This document shows positions 1-12,700 of a stretch of 64,000 nt of DNA, piece by piece. How positions within the stretch are numbered: the first letter of the stretch is position 1; each line of letters starts with the position of its first letter. A program made the translations under genes and the position numbers. This stretch comes from Pomphorhynchus laevis (taxonomy: Eukaryota > Acanthocephala > Palaeacanthocephala > Echinorhynchida > Pomphorhynchidae), in contig WNNJ02000555.1 of the NCBI GenBank assembly GCA_012934845.2, positions 1-64,000 of the forward strand, written 5' to 3'. Below the pieces are notes generated by a model. The model was not told where the DNA came from. It saw nothing but the letters and a program-made list of their open reading frames with translations, and searched no databases.

Positions 1-494
1 CATTTTTAAGTAAAATATGTATAATATTAATAGATAAAACAATATGAAACAAGTTATTATACTACAATGAACAAATGCTTTTCAAGATGACTGTTCTTAA
101 TTGTAAAAAACAATGTCCGAAGCAAAGTCTTTGGCATCCTCATTATTGTATTACATATTATATACATATTATATTTATATAAAATATTTTTATACGTTTT
201 ATGGATAGATCAGTGATTAATTTGAAAATTAATAAACCATATTATTTAAGAATAAAAACAAAATAATTGTTTGTAGTTATTGATGAAAAATAAAAGCAAA
301 ATTTTGGATTTTATCGACATTGAATTCTAAATTTTTTAATTATCATACTAATGTGGTAATACTATCAAATACTCAAAATATTTAACTCGTGAAATAACTG
401 ATTCATTTATGTCGTTTTAAATCCTTACTAAGAAGAAAGATTAGATAAAGACAACAAATATGATTTCTTTAAATAGTTGATAATGATCTTTTTT

Positions 495-677
495 TTGATA
501 AAGAATTTTTGGAGATGAATCAAATAAAGAAGGAAAATTTTATTTGATATTTAGCTAACCTCTGTTAGAATCTTCAGAAAATTACTAATTTTCTGAAGAT
601 GCTAACAGAAGTTAGCTAAATATCATTTAACATTTTCCTTCTTTATTTGATCCAGCTCCAATAATTCTTTATAAGAA
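495..677. repeat. Palindromic MITE-like element, family P
   Basis: The two halves are inverted copies: the left runs from 'gataaagaatttttgga' to 'catcttcagaaaatt' and the right is its complement ending 'ctccaataattctttat'. The same arms recur at 21181, 41134, 51340 and 62047. No coding capacity. Confidence 0.8.
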
Positions 678-1207
678 TTTTATAGGAACCAAAAAATCAA
701 ACAAAAATCGATTATTCAATATTTCAATGACAACTGCCATCATCATCAGGAAACATTGTTACAGCTTTATACATTAAGAAAAATATATAAACAATTATTT
801 ATATGATGTGTCTCACTACAAAATGTATAATTTTAAGAAAAAATACCTAACAAAAGAAAGTGCTCAAACAGTAAAATCATCACATAATAAGGCAAAACAT
901 TAACATTATCAACTACATAATTACTACATTCAGTAAAACACAAAATAGCCCATAGTAAAACGCATTACTAAGCATTGTCAAAAACATAATTATATTTTAA
1001 CTTAAGGTTATAGGTCGGTTAGTAAATGTTAAAAAAGTTTTAGTAAATTAATTAAATGACGTTTGCACCTTAAAAAAGTTAGAGATCTAAAATACATACA
1101 GTTTCTGATAAACATACAATAAAATAACATACAAGATTGGAGAAAACGTCATTCGCATATTGCAAACATCTTGAACGAATAACATACAGTGCAATCATCA
1201 AATCACC

Positions 1208-2515
1208 ATGACAGAACAGTCGGCGAATAAGCGATGCTGCCCTTGTAATAGTCAAACAGCTGTTTGTAAGGGTTGTGTGTGCGTTCGAAATAACAAGCAA
1301 TGCATTAATTGTTGTGCACAACGATGCTCAAATCGAGAACGATTGATTCCATCCAATCAATATAACGACAAACATACAGCAAAATTCTCAACACAATATT
1401 CGAACAACGATGAACTGGGAATGACAGTAAACGCCGTGGAGACTATCTCCATCGAAATGAAGTGTACTACGGATAATTGCAACGTGTATTCAACGGTAAT
1501 CCTTCCGAGAAGGCTTTCTAGAGATTTACTGGCCCAAGATTACCTCTGTGGATTCTGTGCAGCCAAAGCAATCAACGAAACCCGAATTGAAATAACTAAA
1601 CTTAAAAGCCAGTTAATATCAAATGATTCAAATAGTTGCTGGACAAACAAAGAGCGTATACATAGAATAGTAAATGAGTCTATCAACTCCTCCCTCAACC
1701 GTTGCATCAATAAGCAGGTATCTCATGCTGTTTGTTCTTTTCAACGCACATCAGAGGTAGATAAATCTTATTCTAAATTAGCAAACTCTCTTGATAGGGA
1801 AAGCGCTAGGGCCTCACATCTGATAGTTCGTAATTTACCCGTTTCTGAAAGCGAGCAACAAGTTATATTAAATCTCTTTGAGGAAATCGGTTGTCCTTTG
1901 GTCGGGCAAAAACTAGACTTTCATCGACTCCCTGCACTTCATACTAACTCCCCTCCGTGGGTTAAGGTAAAAACTAGCGTCAGTCATGTGGAATCATCTT
2001 TAAAATCTTCGTTTAAGCTAAATAACAAGATTCACTAATAAATCTTGTTATTTATTAGTCAATTCATAAAAATGACGTTTATTTTAAATTTTATTTTTTA
2101 TTTTTATTTTTTAACTTGATTAAAATTATAGAAAATCTAAAAACAATTATTAATTTTATTATTTAATTATTAAATTTTGATTTAGCATTATTGTTTTGTT
2201 TATTTTATAATTATATAACAATACGTAGACTCAGTTAGCTGATTTAATTCGTTTAAGCTTAAGAATTCATCTCTCTTTCATACGGTGTACTTGTGCCCTG
2301 ATTTGTCGAAACTTGAACAAGAGGAACTTAAGAGACTACGGAAAGAATTATCCGAACGAAAAAAGTCAGACCCAAGTAAGCGATATTTTATTAGAGGACA
2401 TAAGATAGTGATTTCATCAAGTAGGGAAGCCCACACAGTAAATGTGAGCTTACCAGTACTCGGCGAAGTTTCGTCTACAGGCAACAACAATCTTTCTAAC
2501 CCAGCCAATATATGA
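1208..2515 (+). pseudogene. LINE ORF1 (Cys-rich nucleic-acid-binding protein), split by an insertion
   Basis: Codons 1208-2019 encode a protein starting MTEQSANKRCCPC, with about ten Cys in its first 45 residues spaced as paired knuckle-like CxC and CxxC motifs, followed by a linker and a segment with conserved ASHLIVRNLPVSE (RRM-like strand 1). A 228-bp insertion plus a 12-bp target duplication (2008-2019 and 2248-2259) follows. Without it the frame continues exactly into YLCPDLSKLEQEELKRLRKE and KRYFIRGHKIV, the usual C-terminal end of such ORF1 proteins. It stops at 2513-2515. Apart from the insertion the frame is open, so the insertion is later than most of the element's life. The role would be RNA binding in the retrotransposition complex. 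Confidence 0.8.
2020..2247 (+). mobile_element. Short Penelope-type tail inserted in LINE ORF1, with 12-bp target duplications
   Basis: The AT-rich insert is flanked by the direct repeat ttcgtttaagct (2008-2019, 2248-2259). Its right end, acgtagactcagttagctga, is the reverse complement of the start of the repeat family seen at 31033, 30400, 24481, 44691 and 52104. Its left end is a small hairpin (aataacaagatt / aatcttgttatt), consistent with a 5'-truncated, partly inverted insertion. Confidence 0.75.
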
Positions 2516-5470
2516 CCAACGATTGAAAATGATTTAAATGTAAATCCTCCAGCAAAACTTCAAGTAAATCATCCGGGGTATCCTCTAATTGATTCTACTC
2601 CACTGCTCCCCAAATCTTCCTGGAAATTAGCAGTTTTAAATATCCGCTCTCTTAGTAACAAGGTTGATTCAGTATATGATCTTTTCCTTCATAAATCTTT
2701 GGATGTTTTGTGTTTAACCGAATCTTGGCACGTTGATCAGAATGATTACTCTCTTAAACGCCTCCGCTCTTTAAATCTCTCTGTGGTCGATAAGGCTCGT
2801 CAACAACCTATTAGTTCAAATCGATAAATTAACCACGGTGGTATTATAGCTTTATCTCACTATTGGTCTTGATTGCAATCATTACCATTTCCATTTGTTC
2901 CTCTCACTTTCGAACTACTTGGGTTCCGTGTAAAAGCCGGCTCGTTGTTTCTCAATATCTACTTATTCTATCGGCCTGGATCATGTCATCCGTCTGACTC
3001 TTTTTTCTGTGAACTGTCAAACTTACTTTCTTTCATCTTCCTCTCCGGTTTACCTTGCGTTGTACTAGGTGATATAAATGTTCGCTTAGACCGTCCTCGT
3101 GATTCCAATACCCTAAAGACGATTTCTACATTTAACGATCATGATTTTCAAATCATGTCTCCTCATTATTCTTCTGCTACCCATATTCTTGGCGGTACTC
3201 TCTATATTGTTGCCTTACCCACGCGTCTTGCCTTGTCTTCTTCATTGTGCATATCTGATCCTGCTCTATCCAACCACTTCCTTGTTACATGTTATCTCCC
3301 TTTGTTAAAAATCAATGTTCCTTCGAAAATTATCTCGTGTCGTTCTTGGAAATTCCTCGACTTTTCCCTTCTTCGCTCTCATATTAACCGCTCTCCGTTA
3401 ATGTATCCTTCTTCTATCTACCAATCCCCTAATTACTTATGTACCCTCTTTGACAATGTATTTTGCTCTATCCTTGATGAAATTCTTCCTTTTAAAACTT
3501 TTGTTCAATCACGGCAAAATCTTGCAACATGGTTCGACTCTGAGTGTGTGACTTCAAAACGCCTCCTGCGTCGTTCTTTCAGAACTTATCATCGTTATCT
3601 CAGACTATCTTCAGAACTTGATTCATCCTTTTATCGTAACCAATTCTTTGCTCTTCGTCGTTCGCATAGGCAACTTCTGCGTTCTAAGGCACATAGTTTT
3701 TGGCGAAGCAAACTGGCTTCCGCTAATGACTCTCGAACTAAATGGAAAACTCTTAATTCTCTACTTTCTCGTTCCTCTGTCACCTCCACTCTTGATCCTT
3801 CTCAATTCTCCGATTAGCTAATTTCAAAAACTGTTTCTTTAATCGATTCGATCATCGTCCTTCCACAAACTTATTGTATATCGTCTGTTCGTATCCCTGA
3901 GCTCTTTTATCTACTTGCGGTATCTGAAGATGAGGTATCTTGCCTTCTTATTTCGTTAACTTGTAAGTCCTCTCCTGCCGATCTATCCCATCCCTACTCG
4001 AATTCTCAAATTGTTGTCAACAGACTTCACACCTTTCCTTACCAGCATCTTTAACTCGTCAATAGTGAATAGAATATTTCCTGTTCTTTGGAAAACGTCC
4101 ATTGTTCGTCCCCTACTTAAAAAGCCCTCTCTTGACCCCTCTCTTCCTTCATCTTATCGCCCAATATCAATTCTACCAACCTTATCTAAAATTCTTGAAC
4201 ACCTTGTCTTAGATCAGATAAACAAGTATCTCTCTTCATCGCAGCTCTACCCTTCTTTTCAATCTGCTTTCCGCTCCAATCATTCCACCGAACTAGCATG
4301 TCATAAAGTATTTTCTGATCTGCTCTCCGCTCGTGACAAAGGACTGTGTAGTGTGGTAATATCGCTCGATCTTTCATCTGCATTCGACATTGTCGATCAC
4401 GAAATCCTTCTTTTTCGTCTTCGCTATCACTATGGTTTCTCTTCGTCCACCTTGGCTTGGTTCTCTTCGTATCTCTCCGATCGATCATTTTCCGTCCATT
4501 CTAATTCAATGTGTTCTCCTCTATCTTCTCTCTCTTGTGGTGTACCTCAAGGTTCTGTACTTGGCCCTATTCTATTTACGCTTCTTCTTGGAGATTTATC
4601 TTGTATAACTAGTAAATTCTGCTTCAGGGTAATGCAGTACGCTGATGATATACTTCTTTATTCTCATTCGTCTCCTCATTCCCTAAGCCAACTTTTCGTA
4701 TCCGCATCTAATTGTCTTCGTGCTCTATCAGAACATTTAATTTCTTTGCGCATGTCCCTAAATCCTACCAAATCTAAAGTGTTATGGATTTTACCCTCCA
4801 CTGTTTCTGTTATTCCTGCATCTCTGTATCTTTAGACCACAATTATTCCTGCTGTAGATAAACTAGTATTTCTAGGTATTCACTTCGACAATAACCTGCA
4901 TCTCGATCCCTTCATTCGTGATAAAACTAGGTCTTCAAATATTCTTCTCCGTGATATTCGTCTCGTCAGAAATTCTCTAGATTTTAGTTCTTGTAAATCT
5001 CTTATCTCCTCCCTTCTTTTCCCGCGTATTAATTACTGTCTTAGCCTTCTCGTCTTCTCTTCAAAGTCATCCCTTAAACCTCTTCAACGCCTCATTAACA
5101 CTGCGGTGCGCATCCTTTTTCGACTTCGTAAATTCGATCATATATCTTCATATTTATCAAAACTTGGATGGCTAAGTATTGAACATCGCGCTCGTTTTCG
5201 TCTGCTTTGCTTGACTTATCGCCTTCTCCATTGTAATTCTCCTTCTTATCTTTATCTGCCAACTCTAAGTGAATCTCGCTATCTTTCTACTCACCTACGT
5301 TCCTGTGATTCTCTTCTGCTACACGTACCTATTCACTCAACCAACTTCGGTCATCGATCCCTACATATCGCTGCTCCTCTCCTTTGGAATTCCTTACCTA
5401 ATCATCTGTGATCATCATCCTCACTCCGATTTTTCAAAAAGCAACTAAAGTCGATGCTACTAAACGATTA
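2516..5470 (+). pseudogene. LINE ORF2: endonuclease and reverse transcriptase, decayed
   Basis: The endonuclease part (about 2618-3300) shows KLAVLNIRSLSNK, LCLTESWH, IYLFYRPGS and LGDINVRLD. The final 'SDH' of the family appears as SNH, so one active-site residue seems changed. The RT part (about 4080-4850) shows LPSSYRPISIL, LDLSSAFDIVDHE, CGVPQGSVLGPILF and MQYADDILLYS (catalytic Asp pair near 4640). The C-terminal thumb and tail continue to about 5411-5470. Stops and frame changes occur at several places between these blocks (for example near 2825, 3817, 4835), so no intact polyprotein remains. Confidence 0.85.
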
Positions 5471-5639
5471 ACTTTTTTATCTGTTTCGTTTTTGTGGGCT
5501 TGTAAGCACACAGTCTGTGTGCATTTGCCACATTAAAAAACTTTCATATAAATCATATAAACAAGATCGCGAAAGTAGTTAATTAATGTTTCTAATAACT
5601 CTCTATAAGAGAGTTATTAATCAAGGCTAATTAATCCAA

Positions 5640-6700
5640 ATCATGTCATCTATATGATTATAAATACTTAACTATGTATTTACAAATTCAACATCAATGT
5701 AACTTTAAGTTAGAAATAACAGATATTAAATATGTACTTTAAAGAAACTTGCAAAGGGAACGAATATAATCTAGAGCATCATAAAGCCAACCGAATTTCT
5801 ATGGCCAGTCATAATGCGAGAGAATATAAATTCAAATATTGATGTAAGCCAACATTAGACTTGAGAGTTTTTGAAAGTTAACTTGCTCCCGAGATACAGC
5901 TTTGACATTCAGTGGCAATACATTAATATTTGGAGACGGTAATCAATGAAAAACACTGTTGTAACTTATTGTCTTTCTTTTGCTTTAAAGTAATTTTATT
6001 CTTTAATTGACCTGCCGTAAAGCTAACCTCATAACTACAAGAAACTAATCTTAATAAGATTATTATTGAACTTGTATTTATATTATAAATAAACAAACGT
6101 ATACCCAGTGGATAGGTAAACAGAAAGTGCAAAAGGATTTACCACGGATTGAAAGCTGCATGCACCATAATCACTTCCGTGTGCTTTCATGCATTGATCA
6201 TCAAGTGAATAGCGAAAGCCAGGAGCTAACTGTGAGAATAATCGGGTCTCATAGCTAAAGCTGGTGTGTTCAAAGGGTCGATTTCTTAGACAACTAATAG
6301 ATTCATGATCCCCTCTAAACAATTGAAAAACAAATGCGTTTTATTCAAATCAAATGCAATTCTGAAATTAAATTTTTGGAAAAATATAATTTAACTTAAA
6401 AGTGTTAATTTCTAAATATCAAAAATTATTTAAAATTTAATATAAAAGTATAATCTGTCTGTTTATAATATTTATGAATAATATAGACTAAATATGAATT
6501 AATTATATTCTTGCCTGATTGAGTTTTACTTATAAATAGGAGCTTTTTTGCCGTTTAGCATGGAATTTTCAAGGCTCAACAATCCGTTTCATGCCATCTA
6601 CAGAATTATAAATAATTGCAATGCATTCACAAATTCGATATCAACGGAAGCATTATGTTGCATTATGGATTGGATTAGCCAACCCATTAGATCATAATTA
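5640..6700. repeat. Two diverged copies of an unidentified repeat around protease exon 9
   Basis: The sequence 'catctatatgattataaata...tcacaaattc' style block at about 5645-5830 recurs in diverged form at about 6590-6715. Both have a raised GC content relative to the flanks. They sit on either side of exon 9 in the same orientation. No protein similarity was recognised. Confidence 0.4.
6143..6314 (-). CDS. Protease exon 9: start of Cys-rich/disintegrin-like region
   Basis: Residues 419-476. Reads RGDHESISCLRNRPFE at the start, then LAPGFRYSLDDQCMKAHGS and YGACSFQSV. This fits the family pattern 'CL...P......lPG..y....QC...fG.....C' just after the catalytic domain. The acceptor (ttgtttag) joins exon 8 in phase. 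The donor is taken as the GT at 6141-6142; an alternative GT 3 bp earlier would drop one codon. The following exon(s) with the stop codon were not found. Confidence 0.82.
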
Positions 6701-9700
6701 TGCCATCATTATTATTAAATATTATTAATAATGATATTATATTAATAATGATATTAATATTAATATCATATTAATGATAATAATGATGCTAATATGTCAA
6801 AATCAAGTACAATCTTAATTATGTATTTTTAAAAAAAATTAGTGAAGTAATTCCCGATTAAATTTTGCCTCAAATGCCAGGCTTATTGACAAAGAACATA
6901 TGTGTTTTCGAATTAGTGAACATTTGTGTTCACTAATTATGAACACATAATAAACATGTGCTCTAAATTAGCATCATTTTTAGTATACTCTTGTAGTATT
7001 CATATACTCTGAAAAACTTGTGGACTCAAGATAACCGTCAGAGCTTTTGTGAACTATATTGATTATACCAACTTTATTTGAAAGTCCTAGATCTTAATAA
7101 CATTAATTTGAATTTAATGACTCTAAATGAAAAAACACAGACATTGTTGGCTTAAATGAAAAACTATTTCCATGAAGCCTATCACTTGTGCTATTTTTTT
7201 ATATAATAATTTATTATTATATAAAGACTGAGCAAAAATATTAGACGCTTGAAGATGGTTACTACAGATGGTTACAAGTAACGGACATTTCTCAGGGTTT
7301 AAATAGAAACCGTACTTGTGACTAATTGTTCGGATGAAATTCCACATTTTAAGCAACTCATAGTCTTTACCAACACAATGAGCATTGTCGGCAAACCAAC
7401 GTTGCTCTACTCCAGGGAATTCATTCTTTAAGCGCATTATGAGTGGTAATGTCGATGCCGTATAAAAATAAACTTGTGCTATTTTTCGTATAAATAATAT
7501 ATCAATCGATCAACATATATTGTTAATCCGAAACCAACATTATTATCTCAATCACGTCTGAATAAAGTATGCATGATAAATGATTGAATGTTATTAGGCA
7601 AATATGAGATGATTTTAGTTTAAAAATAAATTAAGTATAATGGAACAAATAACATTGCTGCCATTTTTATATATAATCTAGTAATATATTAGCAATCGTT
7701 AGCCCGAGACGCGGATCTAGCCGTCGCTAGAATTTGAAGCTGATAGATCAAATTTATTTTCGTTTATCCGGCTCATTAATAAATGGCAGGATGAAAATAT
7801 AGCCAATGAGTGTCTAAACTTACCCATTCCTGATCTAGTAAATGCAACTTTTTTAGTTGGTAGATTTACTAATTTTATATTCTAGAAGGCATTATATATT
7901 TTGCATTCTGGAAAGGTTATTTATATATTATAATAAAAGCATAGTTAAGTAGAAAATTAATAAATGCACTAATAATTTCTTTAACATAATTATAGTTATT
8001 TAATAAATGTAGTAATATCTAAAAATATTATTTTTTAAAACTTTCTATTAAGTTTTTATAAATATTCATAAACTTTGTAAACATATTTTAAACGAGAATG
8101 TATATTTCAAATAAATAATATTGCATTTTTACCTTGATGTGTTGAAATCGGCATTAATAGAAATAATAAAAAATATTTATTGTTGCTCTTTCGATCTATT
8201 AACCTTCTTTAGAAAATAATTAGGCAACTAAAAAATATAGCTATAGTATATATTGTTAATATATGTAAAATTAATTAAATATAACTTCTAGGAATTGTAA
8301 ATATATATGTTTTAAGGAGTGGAATGATTTAATCAATAATTCGAAGAATTTTGAAATTAATAGACATAATTAAAGTATTTATAAGAGAAATTAGTTTTAT
8401 TTTTAAAATATCATAAAAAAGTTCAATTGATTAATTTGAAATTAGTTAAATTAATTTAAATTAATTTAACTAATCTTGATTTAGTTAAATCAGAAAATTT
8501 AATTGGCATATTTTTATTTATAGTAACAATATATAACAAGTCAATTTTAATTTAACTAATTATTAGTATTCTTAAGGAAAAATAATACAATCAGTTAAAT
8601 AAAAGCTAATCACGTAAAGTTAAAACTCAAATATAATAACTTTACAAATGATTTCGTCCACAAATTATCTTCACGGTTAGAATTAGTCCTTAAAACATTT
8701 TGTCAATATCATTTTTGACATAATTACCTGAGCTTTTTACGAAAGAAATGACGACTGCAGTCCGACCATTTCCAATATCCTCCATTTGACTGCATAACTT
8801 TCGCCATTATATTTTGCTCCTTCATACCTAACTCTTGGCATCTCTTGTCTTCGTCATGAACAACACCGAACCTTCAATATAATTAAAAAAAGACGTTATC
8901 TTAAAATATTTAACTTTAAAAATATTAATTTTAAAGCTTAAAATATTTTAAGTTTTTTATGTAAAGCTCATTGAAATACAACTAAAAAATTTTAAATTTG
9001 GTTAGCTTTCCTAGAGAATTATTTACTATGAATATATATATCAACAAAACCACGTCATTATTCAGCAAATAAGCCCCATAAATCACTTTAAAATGAAGAA
9101 CATGTTGATTTGGTTTTAACTTTTAAATATTAATAGAACGATAAAATTCCACAAATAGAAAACGAGTTCCTTAGCATTTGTACAATAAATTAAATCGACA
9201 AAATAAAAGCGGATTATTTTTTATTACAAAATCTTATTATATATTAGATAAAATCTTATTGTTTTATAAATTTTTAAATTTATATACATTGAGTGCATGT
9301 TGAAAATGCAGTTATTGATTTAAATATGTAATCATGATGATTGCATACAAAATATAATATGCGCTGAACAATCAAAATTCTTTTTTAGCAAAATCGAAAC
9401 ATGTGATTAAAACATCTTTTAGATTTTGCCGAAATCAAACTTTGATTGTTAGCTGTTTTTTATATATTTTTGAGATTTCTGTAAATGAATATACCTAATA
9501 GAATTTGTACCTAAACAACACACTGGTCGTCAACCGGTGTGTGTTTATAATTTGGAAGAAACATTTAAGTTTACGTTTCTCTGTGAAAAAAATCGCTTAT
9601 TCATAATTTAGTTTAGTTAATAGTTATAATATGATCAGCGTACTAAATCACCTAATATAGAGTTGAACGCTAAAGTGAATAGTTAAGGTAAGTTTATAAA

Positions 9701-12700
9701 CTTACAGATGTGCAAGTTCATGTGAGATACTAATAGATGTTGACAGACCGGTGTCTTCTATAACAGCACAGCTTTCTTCGTGATCGCATATTCTATCCAG
9801 ATGAGCAAGACCTAAATTAATTCGTTTATTAATGCGCAAATGCTTGCAGCAAGTTCCATAATTTTATGCACGTTGAATGACGATATATTTACAATTTAGG
9901 CAACATTGTAATTGAATATAAATCAAAAAAAAGTACTTTTGTATTTGATTTTAAATTTTTCAAGTGATGCAAAACCCTTTTAATATCGACTATATTTTTT
10001 ATACTTATTTAATAATGAATATCAGTCAAAAATCAGACAGGAGTGCAATTTAACAAACTTTTTATTGAACGTTTAGACTTTCGCCTTTATCATCAAAGAT
10101 ATTTGATAGTTGAGAAAGGGGAAATTCTAAACGTTCAATAAAAAATTACATATGTGATTTATTAATATGATGTGTACTTAAAACATGATAATAACCAAGT
10201 GTTTACTACAACTTGTTTTATAATTAAAAATTTGTATCAAATTATTAACCAAAATAAAAACTAAATAAACAATTAGTGATTAATTTTTTTTCCTTAGATT
10301 TAAAAATTAATAGATTTTGAGGTGTTTTTGCACCGAAATTTGGAAAACAAAATATAGTATAGTTATAATAATTAACTTTAATATTCAATTAAGCAAATAT
10401 TAAATAACGTTTGCGAGCAGTACAAGTCATTCAGAACATGCTAACTACTTTAATAATTTCTCTTGTATCCATATATTCAAATGTTTTGAGAAAATATTTC
10501 AACTTAATCTCGATTATAATCATGATATTTCACCCGTGATGAAATATAATTTTCATCATTTAAAAAGTAAACTTTGTTTCCCCAGAAAAAGCTTTAGACA
10601 TTAATACTTTAATCGAAATAATTTACACAACAATCATCAACAAGACTTAAGTTTTTCATAGAATTTTAATACTTTGAATTATTTAACCAATATTTGCTTT
10701 CGTGTCAAAGTGAACTTTCTTGAGGCTGATGGACATTATAGACACGAAAAACTTATTGTAGAAAATTACTAGCTTTCAACGATAACGTACTTCTCAAGCC
10801 TAGATAAGGACGCTATCGTCGAAAGCTAGCATATTTTCTACAATAAATTTCTCATGTCTATAATGCCCATCAACATCAAGAAGGATTAAATTATTTGTGA
10901 CGAAGAAAGAAAAGAGCATTCGCTCAAATACATTCACTAAGCGAATGTGTGTTTCGAGTGTCCAGACAAAGTCATATAAGCGAATGCTTGCTTGATACAG
11001 TGAATATTTCTTCTTTATGTTGAGGAACGTGTGGACACATTTGGTTAATTGGATCTAGGCCATTATCATGGATAAGTTGAGTATACATCAGTTGTGGTGT
11101 AAATGCACTATTGATTCAATTATCAATACAACTTGTCTATTTTTACATAAAGAAGACATTTGAAGCCAAGTATATAGAATATTAAATGTTTATCTGTATT
11201 TTCCATAAACTGTATTTAGAAAAGTCGTTTGGATTGAAAAGTCTTGCATCGAAAATTACATAACATCATCGAGTGACAATATTAAAATAATGGAAAAACC
11301 AAGTTAATATTAATATTAAGCAAACAAAATAATTTTATAATAGTTTTGATAAATGCAAATTGTGCTTGATAGAGGTCTAGTTGTAATTATCTGCAACTTA
11401 TAGTCAGGATAATAAAATATTGTTAAAGTCAAGCATCGAACAATTCCCAAATAAAAATTATTGTCATATTATATGAATAAATGCTTTTTATCATTCTCTA
11501 TATCATAAATTGTCATTGCTCTTTTGTTTTATCAAAAGAGCGAATTCACACTTTTATGTTGCTCCCTCTAATTAAGAGCAATACACCGTCATTTGTTCAA
11601 ACCGAACAAATATTACTGCTCTACTGCTGCCACTTCAACAGATGTTCCTCTGGAAAATGTTACTGCTTGTAAATCATCAATAAAAAGTATCTAGCAACTC
11701 TAAATTATCACAAACACGCTTGACAAGTTATCAATATTTTGTTTTACAACAAAGTAAAAGAAAGAAAAACTCTCTACACTATAAGACGTAAATAAAAAAT
11801 ATATAAAGTTGATTAAATGAGAATTATATATCTAGTAGTTTCAAATGATAATGATGCGAGCAATCTGCTACATGTCAAAACAATATCGTCTAATTACAAA
11901 CTAATCGTCAGTACAATTTGTATTCAAAGTCAACAGTAACTTGATTAAAATCAGTATTTTAATAATATCGAAGAATTGCTGGTAAGATTGTACTATGTTT
12001 TAGATTAAAATATATTTAAAATGAATATCAAATATATATTTTATACAAATGCTATATATTTAAAATATGTTTATATTTTAAAGTAATGCGTCTATTGCGT
12101 ATATCCAATAAAATTAAACACATCTTGCATAATTTACCAAAATTTAAAGAAACTAAAAAGACTTATGTTATATATAAAAATTGGTGACAACTTCATTGCT
12201 ATGATTAAACTTTAAACTAACTACATTAAAAATTTAATGTTTTTATTGTACTTTTAATATTTCAAGCTTGATGATCGTACACTTGCCACAAACATATCAC
12301 TATTTTCGAATTAAATATTCTTTTGGTACTTTTAAGATTTTATTAATTGCAGTTACATTTTTATCAGCATTTACGGCACTATTTTGAATTAAGCTTTTTA
12401 CTAAAAACTTTCATAGACAAGGGTCGAGTGTACAAAGTGAAACAAATTAACTGTAAACGACGTAGTTCATAATAAATTCAAGTAAAAATCATAAATGCTT
12501 GATCATAAAATGTTTATATTTAACTATTTGCTAGCAACTGATGACGGCAAAACTTACATTTCATGATTTAAACATTAATTTTATAATAGAATTCTCCGTA
12601 AAATGAATATATGTAAGATCCATTGTAAAAACAACTCATCGAATAAATAAATATTTGGGTTTTATATGGGTATATACAGATTATGCAGTTTAAGAATATG

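Larger units (their letters stand above)
1000..5560 (+). mobile_element. CR1/L2-like LINE, nearly full length, decayed
   Basis: A two-ORF non-LTR retrotransposon on the plus strand, with GC content above the flanks. ORF1 (from 1208) has a Cys-rich N-terminus and a coiled or RRM-like C-terminal part. ORF2 (about 2520-5470) has an apurinic-type endonuclease and a reverse transcriptase with YADD. The RT pattern 'SYRPISILPTLSKILEHLV', 'LDLSSAFDIVDH' and 'GVPQGSVLGPILF' points to the CR1/L2 group. ORF2 is interrupted by several stops and frameshifts, so the element is not autonomous. The 5' boundary is judged only from the base-composition change. The 3' boundary falls near 5560, where the tail runs into AT-rich sequence. 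Confidence 0.88.

Noticed and set aside
4186-4488. 100-codon minus-strand frame in LINE 1
   Set aside because: It is antisense to the RT domain and is explained by the LINE coding sequence.
5750-5935. Higher-GC minus-strand segment tested as the exon after protease exon 9
   Set aside because: It has no conserved Cys pattern and is instead similar to sequence near 6590, so it looks like a repeat.
11481-11672. 63-codon open frame with several Cys
   Set aside because: No splice or family support; the frame is short and the context is intronic.
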